Below the pieces are notes generated by a model, which was not told the DNA's origin, ran no database searches, and worked only from the letters and a program-made list of their open reading frames with translations. A stretch of DNA of 64,000 bases from Flavobacterium psychrophilum (GTDB taxonomy: Bacteria > Bacteroidota > Bacteroidia > Flavobacteriales > Flavobacteriaceae): the NCBI GenBank assembly GCA_945874225.1, contig CAMCFT010000001.1, forward strand, positions 237,221 through 301,220, written 5' to 3'. Both the position numbers and the translations under genes were made by a program. Below are positions 33,964 through 41,264 of the stretch, in pieces (within the stretch, counting starts at the first letter, position 1; each line of letters opens with the position of its first letter).

Positions 33964-34932
33964 ATGGATTCAAACAAAACAATACGAATTGGAACGCGCG
34001 ACAGCGAATTAGCCCTTTGGCAAGCCCATACAGTCCAAAAAAAATTAAACGATTTAGGTTATAAAACCGAAATTATTGCTGTAAAATCTCAAGGTGATAT
34101 CATTCTTGATAAACCTCTTTACGAACTCGGAATCACCGGAATTTTCACAAAAACGCTCGACATTGCTATGATAAATGGCCAAGTTGACATTGCTGTGCAT
34201 TCTATGAAAGACGTGCCAACGGCTTTGCCTATTGGGATTATTCAAGCTGCGGTTCTCGAAAGAGCCAACACGTTGGATATTTTAGTTCATAAAGGAAATC
34301 TCGATTTTCTTCAAGGAAACGGAACAATTGCCACCGGAAGTTTGCGTCGTCAAGCGCAATGGTTTCATAAATATCCAAATCATAAAGTAGTAGATTTACG
34401 CGGAAACGTGAATACTCGAATGCAAAAATTGAACGAAAGCGATTGGAGTGGAGCCGTTTTTGCCGCTGCCGGACTCGAACGCATCAACTTAAAACCAATC
34501 CTCACCCCAGCCCTCTCCAAAGGAGAGGGAGAAAATAGGAGTTTTTCATATATTGATTTAGATTGGATGATTCCTGCTCCAGCTCAAGGCGCAATGGTAA
34601 TTGTTGCGATGCAAAACGATGATTTTTGCAAAGAGGCGGCAGCTAAATTAAATCACAAGGCAACCGAAATTTGCACCTATATAGAAAGACAATTTCTAAA
34701 AACACTCGAAGGTGGTTGTACAGCTCCAATTGGCGCTTTGGCAAAAATAAACAACAATGAAATTCATTTTGTTGGAAATTTATTCTCCATCGACGGAAAA
34801 GAGAAACTTGAAATAGAAAGAACCATTTCATTAGACAATTGGACTGATTTTGGACAAAATTGCGCCAACGAAATTTTGAAAAAAGGCGGAGCAGCGTTGA
34901 TGAAAACAATTAAGGAAAGTTTGAAGAAGTAA
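33964..34932 (+). CDS. hemC: Porphobilinogen deaminase with in-frame repeat insertion
   Basis: Hydroxymethylbilane synthase, which joins four porphobilinogen units. The 322-residue protein has IRIGTRDSELALWQAHTVQ, VHSMKDVPTALP, GSLRRQAQ, VVDLRGNVNTRMQKL, and the cofactor Cys in EGGCTAPIGALA. Between AAGLERINLKP and YIDLDWMIPAPAQGA it carries about 15 extra residues (ILTPALSKGEGENRSF), encoded by a GC-richer palindrome at 34511-34529. The insertion keeps the frame and lies in a surface loop region. The stop TAA overlaps an ATG (TAATG at 34930-34934) that begins a hemD remnant. Confidence 0.96.
   Translation: MDSNKTIRIGTRDSELALWQAHTVQKKLNDLGYKTEIIAVKSQGDIILDKPLYELGITGIFTKTLDIAMINGQVDIAVHSMKDVPTALPIGIIQAAVLERANTLDILVHKGNLDFLQGNGTIATGSLRRQAQWFHKYPNHKVVDLRGNVNTRMQKLNESDWSGAVFAAAGLERINLKPILTPALSKGEGENRSFSYIDLDWMIPAPAQGAMVIVAMQNDDFCKEAAAKLNHKATEICTYIERQFLKTLEGGCTAPIGALAKINNNEIHFVGNLFSIDGKEKLEIERTISLDNWTDFGQNCANEILKKGGAALMKTIKESLKK
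34500..34535. repeat. Palindromic repeat inside hemC
   Basis: CCCTCTCC (34511-34518) pairs exactly with GGAGAGGG (34522-34529) across AAA. The sequence resembles a GC-rich repeat that I recall between genes in Flavobacterium genomes (caccccagccctctcc), and it is unusual for this AT-rich context. Confidence 0.7.
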
Positions 34933-34982
34933 TGCAAAATCCCATTAGTATTCTATCGACAAAAACACGTTTCATTTATTAA
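34932..34982 (+). pseudogene. Truncated 5' end of hemD left of the DUF1016 insertion
   Basis: The ATG overlapping the hemC stop opens a 16-codon frame reading PISILSTKT, the same as the start of HemD (NISILSTKT), and then ends at TAA 34980-34982. Bases 34944-34968 are identical (25 of 25) to 36115-36139 in hemD. The overlap TAATG is what one expects of the original coupled hemC-hemD junction, so this is read as the original hemD start cut off by the insertion. Confidence 0.8.
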
Positions 34983-36114
34983 ATATTTATGACCCAGTTG
35001 AACAAAGACATTTTACCAGAAGCTTACAACGAATTTCTTTCGGATGTTGCTACTGCTGTTCAACAACATCGGGTGCAAGCCATACAATCGGTGCAAACTA
35101 TTTCGAACCAACTCTATTGGAATATTGGCGAATTGATTATCAAAAAGCAGATGGAATTTGGTTGGGGGAAGTCGGTTATTTTATTATTAAGCCGAGATTT
35201 ACCTCAATTAATTGGAGAAGGAGTGAGTTGGTCACCTCGAAATCTTCAGTTTATGAAGCAATTAGTTGCCGAATATTCAAATGTGAATCAAGCTGCTTCA
35301 CAATTAGAAAATCCAAATGTGAAACCAGCGGTTTCACATTTAGATTATGTAAAAAAATTGGTTTTAAATACTCCTTGGAAACATAATATCACTATTTTTC
35401 AAAAGGTAAAAGACATCAAGGCCCGTGTGTTTTATTTAGAGCAAACTCTTAAAAACAGATATAGTAATACGGTTTTATTGCATCAAATTAAGGCGAATGC
35501 TTACGAACATTATACATCAAAACCATCACAGCATAATTTTGAAAAAGCTTTGCCCGAACATTTTCAGGAACAAGCTAGAGAAAGTATAAAAAGTGTTTAT
35601 AGTCTTGATTTTCTCGACATCAATAAACCCATTACCGAAAGAGCTTTAGAAAAAAAAATGGTCGAAAACGTGAAACGACTGATGTTAGAATTGGGTTATG
35701 GTTTTTGTTTTATTGGCAACCAATACCGACTTTCATTGGGCGATAAAGACTATTACATCGATTTGCTTTTTTATCATAGAATTTTAAAATGTTTGGTCGC
35801 TGTTGAATTGAAAGTAGTCGAATTTGAACCTGAATTTGTGGGAAAACTTGATTTTTATTTGCAATTAATGGACGAACAATTGAAACAGTTGGATGACCAA
35901 CCGAGTATTGGAATTTTACTCGTTCCCGATAAAAATCATTTGGAAGTAGAATATACTTTACGAAATGCAAATAAGCCAATAGGAGTCGCGGAATATTATT
36001 TTAGCAAACAATTGCCAAAAGAGTTGATAGGAAAATTACCAACATCAGAACAATTTCAAAGTATCTTGATTTCTTCAAAGGAAGAAAACAATTAAAAAGA
36101 AAAAAATGAGTAAT
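34969..36114 (+). mobile_element. Inserted cassette with one DUF1016 nuclease gene, flanked by a 25-bp direct duplication
   Basis: The cassette is bounded by 34944-34968 and 36115-36139, exact 25-bp direct repeats that are part of hemD. It contains a single gene and supplies a new ATG (36106) for hemD. No transposase or terminal inverted repeats were seen. The arrangement recalls insertion with long target duplication described for restriction-modification genes. Confidence 0.7.
34989..36095 (+). CDS. PDDEXK nuclease domain protein, DUF1016/YhcG family
   Basis: A 368-residue protein. The N-terminal domain (about 1-150: ISNQLYWNIGELI, GKSVILLLSRDLPQLIGEGVSWSPRNLQFMKQL) is the YhcG winged-helix-like region. 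The C-terminal half carries a PD-(D/E)xK nuclease core: FIGNQYRLSLGDKDYYIDLLFYHRILKCLVAVELK, in which Asp and the ELK end provide the metal site. Members occur near type I restriction genes or alone and are thought to act on foreign or branched DNA. It is inserted between hemC and hemD with a target duplication, so it is a recent acquisition, transcribed with the heme genes. Confidence 0.9.
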   Translation: MTQLNKDILPEAYNEFLSDVATAVQQHRVQAIQSVQTISNQLYWNIGELIIKKQMEFGWGKSVILLLSRDLPQLIGEGVSWSPRNLQFMKQLVAEYSNVNQAASQLENPNVKPAVSHLDYVKKLVLNTPWKHNITIFQKVKDIKARVFYLEQTLKNRYSNTVLLHQIKANAYEHYTSKPSQHNFEKALPEHFQEQARESIKSVYSLDFLDINKPITERALEKKMVENVKRLMLELGYGFCFIGNQYRLSLGDKDYYIDLLFYHRILKCLVAVELKVVEFEPEFVGKLDFYLQLMDEQLKQLDDQPSIGILLVPDKNHLEVEYTLRNANKPIGVAEYYFSKQLPKELIGKLPTSEQFQSILISSKEENN

Positions 36115-36804
36115 ATTAGTATTCTATCGACAAAAACACTTTTGAGCAATCAAAAGCAAGCCTTGTTGGATGCGGGTTTTTCACTAACCGAAGCTAATTT
36201 TATCAAAACCGAAAACTCGGATTTTGACTTCCCATCCTCTGGAGGGGTGTCCGAAGGACGGGGTGGTATAAAAATCAATGACAATTTGATTTTTACCAGT
36301 CAAAATGCAGCTCAAAGCATATTGCTTCATCCAAAATGTGATGAATTAAAAATGAAAAATGTGTTTTGCGTAGGAATAAAAACCAAAGCACTATTGGAAG
36401 AAAATAATTTTAATGTGGATGTTTATGTTGATTATGCTTCTGATTTGGCTGAAATCATCACTTTGATTTATTCCAATGAAAGTTTTACTTTTTTCAGCGG
36501 TAATTTGCGAAAAGAAACTTTGCCAAAAGCATTGAAAGCAGCCAAAGTCAATTTCAATGAAATTCAAGTATATGAAACGACTTTAACGCCACAAAAAATA
36601 AAAACCGCAGTCGATGGAATTCTGTTTTTTAGTCCATCAGCCGTTGAAAGTTATTTGAAAGATAACAAAATAAAAAACGAAATTTGCTTTTGCATTGGAG
36701 AAACAACAGCAAGTTCATTAGAAACAATAACCAGAAATATAATAGTCGCAGATCAGCCTTCGGTTGAAAATGTGATTGAGGATGTAATCGAAGAATTTAA
36801 ATAA
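36106..36804 (+). CDS. hemD: Uroporphyrinogen-III synthase with in-frame repeat insertion
   Basis: Cyclises hydroxymethylbilane with inversion of ring D. The 232-residue protein begins SNISILSTKTLLSNQKQAL. Other typical pieces are LIFTSQNAAQSI, FCVGIKTKALLEE, FFSGNLRKETLPKAL, YETTLTPQK and ILFFSPSAVESYLKDN. Residues about 41-55 (DFPSSGGVSEGRGGI) are encoded by a GC-rich double palindrome and look inserted in frame. The first nine bases come from the DUF1016 cassette, which regenerated the gene start. The gene is otherwise complete. Confidence 0.9.
   Translation: MSNISILSTKTLLSNQKQALLDAGFSLTEANFIKTENSDFDFPSSGGVSEGRGGIKINDNLIFTSQNAAQSILLHPKCDELKMKNVFCVGIKTKALLEENNFNVDVYVDYASDLAEIITLIYSNESFTFFSGNLRKETLPKALKAAKVNFNEIQVYETTLTPQKIKTAVDGILFFSPSAVESYLKDNKIKNEICFCIGETTASSLETITRNIIVADQPSVENVIEDVIEEFK
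36228..36272. repeat. GC-rich double palindrome inside hemD
   Basis: CATCCTCTGGAGGGGTGTCC followed by GAAGGACGGGGTGG gives two small hairpins (CCTC/GAGG and GTCC/GGAC). The pattern matches a repeat that I recall as widespread between Flavobacterium genes. It is translated as FPSSGGVSEGRGG. Confidence 0.7.
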
Positions 36805-36815
36805 TTAGTTTTACA

Positions 36816-36842
36816 CCTGACAGGTTTTTAAAACCTGTCAGG
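36816..36842. repeat. Solo REP-like palindrome between hemD and hemE
   Basis: CCTGACAGGTTTT pairs exactly with AAAACCTGTCAGG around one T. The core AGGTTTTTAAAACCT is shared with the RAYT-flanking palindromes at 37912-38002 and 38588-38675, so it is a relative of that family. It may also act as a hairpin in the operon transcript. Confidence 0.85.
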
Positions 36843-36864
36843 CGTAATGAAAAACAAACAAAAA

Positions 36865-37893
36865 ATGATAAAGAACGACCTATTTTTAAAAGCATTAAGA
36901 GGAGAAACAGTAGAACGTCCACCCGTTTGGATGATGCGTCAAGCCGGAAGATATTTGCCAGAATTCAGAGCATTGCGTGATAAATATGATTTTTTCACCC
37001 GTTGCGAAACTCCAGAATTGGCTGCAGAAATCACAGTACAACCCATTCGCAGAATTGGACCAGATGTGGCGATTTTGTTTTCGGATATCTTGGTTGTGCC
37101 AAGAGCGATGGGAATTCACGTAGAATTGAAAGATAATTTGGGGCCAATTATCCCAAATCCAATTCGCACGATGGAACAAGTAAACCAGGTTTATGTTCCT
37201 AACATTCAAGAAACTTTGGGTTATGTGATGGATGCCGTGAAACTGACCAAAGAAATGTTGAACGATGAGGTGCCGTTAATTGGTTTCGCAGGTTCGCCTT
37301 GGACAATTTTCTGTTATGCAGTAGAAGGAAAAGGTTCAAAAAGTTTTGATACTGCCAAAGGATTTTGTTTTTCAAACCCTATTGCAGCACACACTTTATT
37401 GCAAAAAATCACTGATACCACTATTTTATATTTAAAAGAAAAAGTAAAAGCAGGTTGCGATGCAATTCAGATTTTTGATTCTTGGGGAGGAATGCTTTCA
37501 CCAGTGGATTATCAGGAATTCTCTTGGAAATACATCAACCAAATCGTAGAAGCTTTGGCTGATGAAACGCAAGTCATTGTTTTTGGAAAAGGATGTTGGT
37601 TCGCACTTGGCGAAATGGGAAAAAGTAGAGCTGCTGCACTTGGAGTAGATTGGACTTGTACGCCACGAAATGCACGTTATTTGTCTGGTGGAAACATTAC
37701 TTTACAAGGAAATTTTGATCCGTCAAGATTGCTTTCTCCAATTCCTGTTATCAAGAAAATGGTTCACGAAATGATTGACGAATTTGGAAAAGACAAATAT
37801 ATTGCCAATTTAGGTCACGGTATTTTACCAAATATTCCTGTGGATCACGCTAAAGCATTTATTGACGCGGTGAAGGAATACAAGCAGAAATAA
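36865..37893 (+). CDS. hemE: Uroporphyrinogen decarboxylase
   Basis: Converts uroporphyrinogen III to coproporphyrinogen III. The protein has 342 residues from [14 protein letters not shown]; an ATG six codons upstream at 36847 borders the repeat. Signatures are [17 protein letters not shown], the catalytic Asp in [42 protein letters not shown] and GNFDP, with [11 protein letters not shown] at the end. Length and motifs are normal. Confidence 0.97.
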   Translation: MIKNDLFLKALRGETVERPPVWMMRQAGRYLPEFRALRDKYDFFTRCETPELAAEITVQPIRRIGPDVAILFSDILVVPRAMGIHVELKDNLGPIIPNPIRTMEQVNQVYVPNIQETLGYVMDAVKLTKEMLNDEVPLIGFAGSPWTIFCYAVEGKGSKSFDTAKGFCFSNPIAAHTLLQKITDTTILYLKEKVKAGCDAIQIFDSWGGMLSPVDYQEFSWKYINQIVEALADETQVIVFGKGCWFALGEMGKSRAAALGVDWTCTPRNARYLSGGNITLQGNFDPSRLLSPIPVIKKMVHEMIDEFGKDKYIANLGHGILPNIPVDHAKAFIDAVKEYKQK

Positions 37894-37911
37894 GGATTTA
37901 GTTCACGGATT

Positions 37912-38002
37912 CTCCTGCAAGGTTTTTAAAACCTTGTAGGTATTGAATTAGAAATTGTCTTTGAAATTACACCTACAAGGTTTCAAAAAAACCTTGCAGG
38001 AG
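37912..38002. repeat. Left RAYT-associated palindrome pair (BIME-like)
   Basis: Two palindromes in inverted order: CTCCTGCAAGGTTTTTAAAA with its complement at 37912-37941, and the mirrored pair ending CCTTGCAGGAG at 37970-38002. The whole 91 bp can fold on itself. Confidence 0.88.
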
Positions 38003-38024
38003 AAACAAGCTAATTATTGGAAAT

Positions 38025-38576
38025 ATGACATTAGAAGTTTTAGAAAAAGACTGTTATTATCACATTTTCAATAAAGGAATTAATGGAACGCCTATTTTTG
38101 AAAATGACAAAAACAAGATTCACTTTTTAAATCAATTGTCAAAATATTTAATTGGTAAAATTTCAATATTTGCTTATTGTTTAATGGATAATCATTTCCA
38201 TTTTGTTATTCGCTTAAATGAAGAGGAGAATATTGTTACACAAGGGTTTTCTAATTTTTTTAATTCTTATGCAAAAGCATTCAATAAACAGACAGATAGA
38301 ACGGGAAGTCTATTTGAAAAACATTTTAAGAGAATAAAACTAAACGATGATAATTATTTAAAAGAACTGATTTTGTATGTTCATTTAAATCCAAAACATC
38401 ATTTGGATTTAAATTTTCAGGGCTTTAAATTTTCATCATATCAATCGATTATATCAAAAAAAGAAACCAAAATTGAAAGAGAAGAGGTTCTTAAATTATT
38501 TGGGGGAATAGAAAATTTGATTTTTTGTCACAACCAAAAAAATGATTTTTTAACAGAAAAACATACATTTGAATAG
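38025..38576 (+). CDS. REP-associated tyrosine transposase (RAYT, IS200-like)
   Basis: A 183-residue Y1 transposase-like protein. CYYHIFNKGINGTPIF opens the fold. The HUH metal motif is in FAYCLMDNHFHFVIRL (His-Phe-His). RTGSLFEKHFKRIKL and LKELILYVHLNPKHHLDL follow, the latter containing the Tyr region. RAYTs nick single-stranded palindromic REP sequences and are held responsible for their spread. Both sides carry inverted palindrome pairs of one sequence family, as in bacterial REP/RAYT units. The unit lies between hemE and hemF, in the same orientation. Confidence 0.9.
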   Translation: MTLEVLEKDCYYHIFNKGINGTPIFENDKNKIHFLNQLSKYLIGKISIFAYCLMDNHFHFVIRLNEEENIVTQGFSNFFNSYAKAFNKQTDRTGSLFEKHFKRIKLNDDNYLKELILYVHLNPKHHLDLNFQGFKFSSYQSIISKKETKIEREEVLKLFGGIENLIFCHNQKNDFLTEKHTFE

Positions 38577-38587
38577 AGCAGTTATTA

Positions 38588-38675
38588 TCCTGCAAGGTTT
38601 TCAAAACCTTGTAAGTATATTAGATTAATATTACAATTATTAGCGTACCTACAAGGTTAAAAAAACCTTGCAGGA
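38588..38675. repeat. Right RAYT-associated palindrome pair (BIME-like)
   Basis: TCCTGCAAGGTTTTCAAAAC and complement at 38588-38613, and the mirrored pair ending AACCTTGCAGGA at 38647-38675. Same family as the left copy; the central 35 or so bases differ. hemF starts 13 bases later. Confidence 0.88.
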
Positions 38676-38687
38676 AAAGAAAACAAG

Positions 38688-39596
38688 ATGAAAGATAAGT
38701 TTTACCAATACATACAAAACCTTCAAGACCAAATCTGCAAAGGATTGGAAGATGCTGATGGCGCAACTAAATTCCGTGAGGATATTTGGGAACGACCTGA
38801 AGGAGGAGGAGGACGAACACGCGTGATTGAAAACGGAGCCGTTTTCGAAAAAGGCGGAGTTAATATTTCGGCAGTTCACGGGAAATTACCGGAAAGTATG
38901 CAAAAATTATTCAACGTGGGCGAAGCTGATTTTTTTGCCTGTGGTTTGAGTTTGGTTTTGCATCCCAAAAATCCAATGGTGCCAACGGTTCACGCTAACT
39001 GGCGCTATTTCGAAATGTACGATGATAACGGAAACGTGATTCAGCAATGGTTTGGAGGCGGACAAGATTTAACGCCTTATTATTTGTTTGAGGAAGATGC
39101 AAAACATTTTCATCAAACGTGTAAAACCGCTTGCGACAAACACAATCCTGAGTTTTATCCAAAATATAAAAAACAATGTGATGGGTATTTTTGGAATGCG
39201 CATCGCAATGAAGGGCGAGGAATTGGCGGTCTGTTTTTTGATTATTGCAAAGCAAATGATCAAATGTCAATGGAAAATTGGTTCAACTTTGTAACCGAAG
39301 TCGGCAACAGTTTTCTAGAAGCGTATGTTCCAATTGTCGAAAGAAGGAAAAATTTACTATATTCGGATGCGAATAGAACTTGGCAGGAAATCCGTCGTGG
39401 TCGTTATGTCGAATTTAATTTGGTACACGACAAAGGCACCTTGTTTGGATTAAAAACCAACGGAAGAATCGAAAGTATTTTAATGAGTTTGCCACCGCAC
39501 GTGCAGTGGGTTTACGATCATCATCCTGAAAAAGGAAGTGAAGAAGAAAAATTATTGAAAGTATTAGAAAAACCAAAAAATTGGATTGCAGATTGA
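38688..39596 (+). CDS. hemF: Oxygen-dependent coproporphyrinogen III oxidase
   Basis: Oxidatively decarboxylates coproporphyrinogen III to protoporphyrinogen IX using O2. The 302-residue protein has the motifs WERPEGGGGRTRVIENGAVFEKGGVN, VHANWRYFE, QQWFGGGQDLTPYYLFEEDAKHFH, the GRGIGGLFFDY segment and RRGRYVEFNLVHDKGTLFGLKT, all diagnostic. It acts with HemJ next in the pathway. The start is close behind a RAYT repeat, so its ribosome-binding region borders mobile DNA. Confidence 0.97.
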   Translation: MKDKFYQYIQNLQDQICKGLEDADGATKFREDIWERPEGGGGRTRVIENGAVFEKGGVNISAVHGKLPESMQKLFNVGEADFFACGLSLVLHPKNPMVPTVHANWRYFEMYDDNGNVIQQWFGGGQDLTPYYLFEEDAKHFHQTCKTACDKHNPEFYPKYKKQCDGYFWNAHRNEGRGIGGLFFDYCKANDQMSMENWFNFVTEVGNSFLEAYVPIVERRKNLLYSDANRTWQEIRRGRYVEFNLVHDKGTLFGLKTNGRIESILMSLPPHVQWVYDHHPEKGSEEEKLLKVLEKPKNWIAD

Positions 39597-39741
39597 TGAT
39601 TAACGATTTATGATTTACTTCGTCTGTTCGCTATCGCTCGAGTCAGATTACTGTGATCGTCAATTTATTAAATCAAAAATCTACAATCGTAACCCGAGAG
39701 CTTTGCTCGAATTGGCGAAGCAATCTTAAATCATATATCAA
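39597..39741. repeat. Dispersed repeat with two nested palindromic modules between hemF and hemB
   Basis: The outer sequence shares gattaacgattt, aaatcaaaaatct and aatcttaaatca with the repeat at 1663-1740. Module 1 (39618-39646) is the reverse complement of CGAGCGATAGCGAACAG plus flanks, which is also found at 63926-63952. Module 2 (39692-39721) has cccgag, a small hairpin and ggcgaagc. Confidence 0.65.
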
Positions 39742-40734
39742 ATGTTTCCACTACAAAGAAATCGCCGTTTAAGAACCAACGAATCCATTCGTTCCCTAGT
39801 TCGTGAAACCTCATTAAGTCCAACCGATTTTATGCTTCCTATGTTCGTTGCCGAAGGAAAGGACGTGAAAATTGCTATTCCATCAATGCCGGGAATCTAT
39901 CGTCATTCATTGGATAATACAATCAAAGAAGTCAAAGAAGCTTGGGATTTGGGCATCAAAGCAGTCAATATTTATGTGAAGGTAAGCGAAAATCTAAAAG
40001 ACAATTTAGGTGTCGAAGCTTGGAACAAAGACGGATTGATGCAACAAACCATTCGCGCCATCAAGGATGCTGTTCCTGAAATGATTGTGATGCCAGACGT
40101 TGCCTTGGATCCTTATTCCATCTATGGTCACGACGGAATTATCAGAAACGGACAAATCGTAAATGATGCCACAATTGAAGCTCTAACATTAATGAGTTTG
40201 AGTCACGCTGAAGCTGGCGCCGATTTTGTTGCGCCAAGCGATATGATGGACGGTCGTGTGCTTGCCATTCGCAAAGCATTGGAAGAAAACGGACATCATA
40301 ATGTAGGAATTATGAGTTACAGTGCCAAATATGCTTCTGCATTTTATGGCCCATTTCGGGATGCTTTAGACAGCGCGCCAGTCGATTTGGCAAATGTTCC
40401 AAAGGATAAAAAAACGTACCAAATGGATTATGCTAATCGCATCGAAGCCATTCGAGAAACATTAGACGATGTTGCCGAAGGTGCTGATATTGTAATGGTA
40501 AAACCAGGAATGGCTTATTTGGACATCGTTCGCGAAGTCAAAAATGCCGTTCACGTTCCTGTTGCCGTTTATCAAGTTTCTGGGGAATATGCGATGGTTA
40601 AAGCTGCTGCTGAAAGAGGTTGGCTCGACCACGACCAAATTATGATTGAACAATTATACTGCATCAAAAGAGCCGGAGCCAATATTATTTCGACTTATTT
40701 TGCCAAAGAAGCAGCAAGACTTTTAAATAAATAA
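39742..40734 (+). CDS. hemB: Porphobilinogen synthase (delta-aminolevulinate dehydratase), non-zinc type
   Basis: Condenses two 5-aminolevulinate molecules to porphobilinogen. The 330-residue protein has the catalytic lysines in SYSAKYASAFYGPFRDA and MVKPGMAYLD. The metal segment reads DVALDPYSIYGHDGI, where zinc enzymes have three cysteines; Asp and Ala here mark the magnesium/potassium-dependent type. The N-terminal RNRRLRTNESIRSLVRET arm is also family-typical. A run of short AAAT units precedes the cytochrome gene, 14 bases downstream. Confidence 0.97.
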   Translation: MFPLQRNRRLRTNESIRSLVRETSLSPTDFMLPMFVAEGKDVKIAIPSMPGIYRHSLDNTIKEVKEAWDLGIKAVNIYVKVSENLKDNLGVEAWNKDGLMQQTIRAIKDAVPEMIVMPDVALDPYSIYGHDGIIRNGQIVNDATIEALTLMSLSHAEAGADFVAPSDMMDGRVLAIRKALEENGHHNVGIMSYSAKYASAFYGPFRDALDSAPVDLANVPKDKKTYQMDYANRIEAIRETLDDVAEGADIVMVKPGMAYLDIVREVKNAVHVPVAVYQVSGEYAMVKAAAERGWLDHDQIMIEQLYCIKRAGANIISTYFAKEAARLLNK

Positions 40735-40748
40735 AATAAATAAATAAA

Positions 40749-41144
40749 ATGAAGAAAACAGTATTATTATCAGTATTTTTAGCAATTTCATTATCCATTA
40801 TTTCTTGTAAAAAAGAAGGTTCAGAAGAATCTTTTGGCAAACCTGAAAGCACATCTGAAGTTCAAAAACCTGAAGATTTAGGAAAGGAAATTTTTCTAGG
40901 AAAAGGAGCTTGTGCTACTTGTCACAAACCAGATGTAAAACTTATTGGGCCAAGTCTGCAGGACATTGCCAAAATCTATAAAGACAAAAATGGCGATATG
41001 GTTACATTCCTTAAAGGCGAAGGAGAACCAATTGTTGACCCAACTCAATATGCAGTGATGAAAGCTAACTTTGCATTAACCAGTACCTTTTCAGAGGAAG
41101 AACTAAAAGCATTGGAGGCTTATATTTATTCAAATTTAAAATAA
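40749..41144 (+). CDS. Small c-type cytochrome lipoprotein
   Basis: This 131-residue lipoprotein has signal KKTVLLSVFLAISLSIISC with the anchor Cys at residue 20. A class I cytochrome c domain follows: CATCH at residues 55-59 binds one heme covalently, and Met in YAVMKANF is the likely sixth ligand. It would carry electrons in the periplasm. Position directly after hemB, 14 bases downstream, links it to the heme operon, although cytochrome maturation genes are not in the window. Confidence 0.9.
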   Translation: MKKTVLLSVFLAISLSIISCKKEGSEESFGKPESTSEVQKPEDLGKEIFLGKGACATCHKPDVKLIGPSLQDIAKIYKDKNGDMVTFLKGEGEPIVDPTQYAVMKANFALTSTFSEEELKALEAYIYSNLK

Positions 41145-41187
41145 TTGTTATCCAAGCTTGTCGAAGGTTACGGAATCTATAAACACA

Positions 41188-41220
41188 AAAACCATTTCAA
41201 TTGAGATGGTTTTTTTATTT
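41188..41220 (+). terminator. Terminator after the heme operon
   Basis: AAACCATTTC pairs with GAGATGGTTT (one mismatch) across AATT, followed by T residues. Confidence 0.75.
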
Positions 41221-41264
41221 ATAAAATTCCTTCTTCAAATTAGAAAAAGACATATCTTTAAAAT

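Noticed and set aside
36847..36864. Upstream ATG for hemE
   Set aside because: It borders the REP-like palindrome; [11 protein letters not shown] fits the family start.
39068..39294. Overlapping frames on both strands of hemF
   Set aside because: Coding shadows of hemF; no family features.
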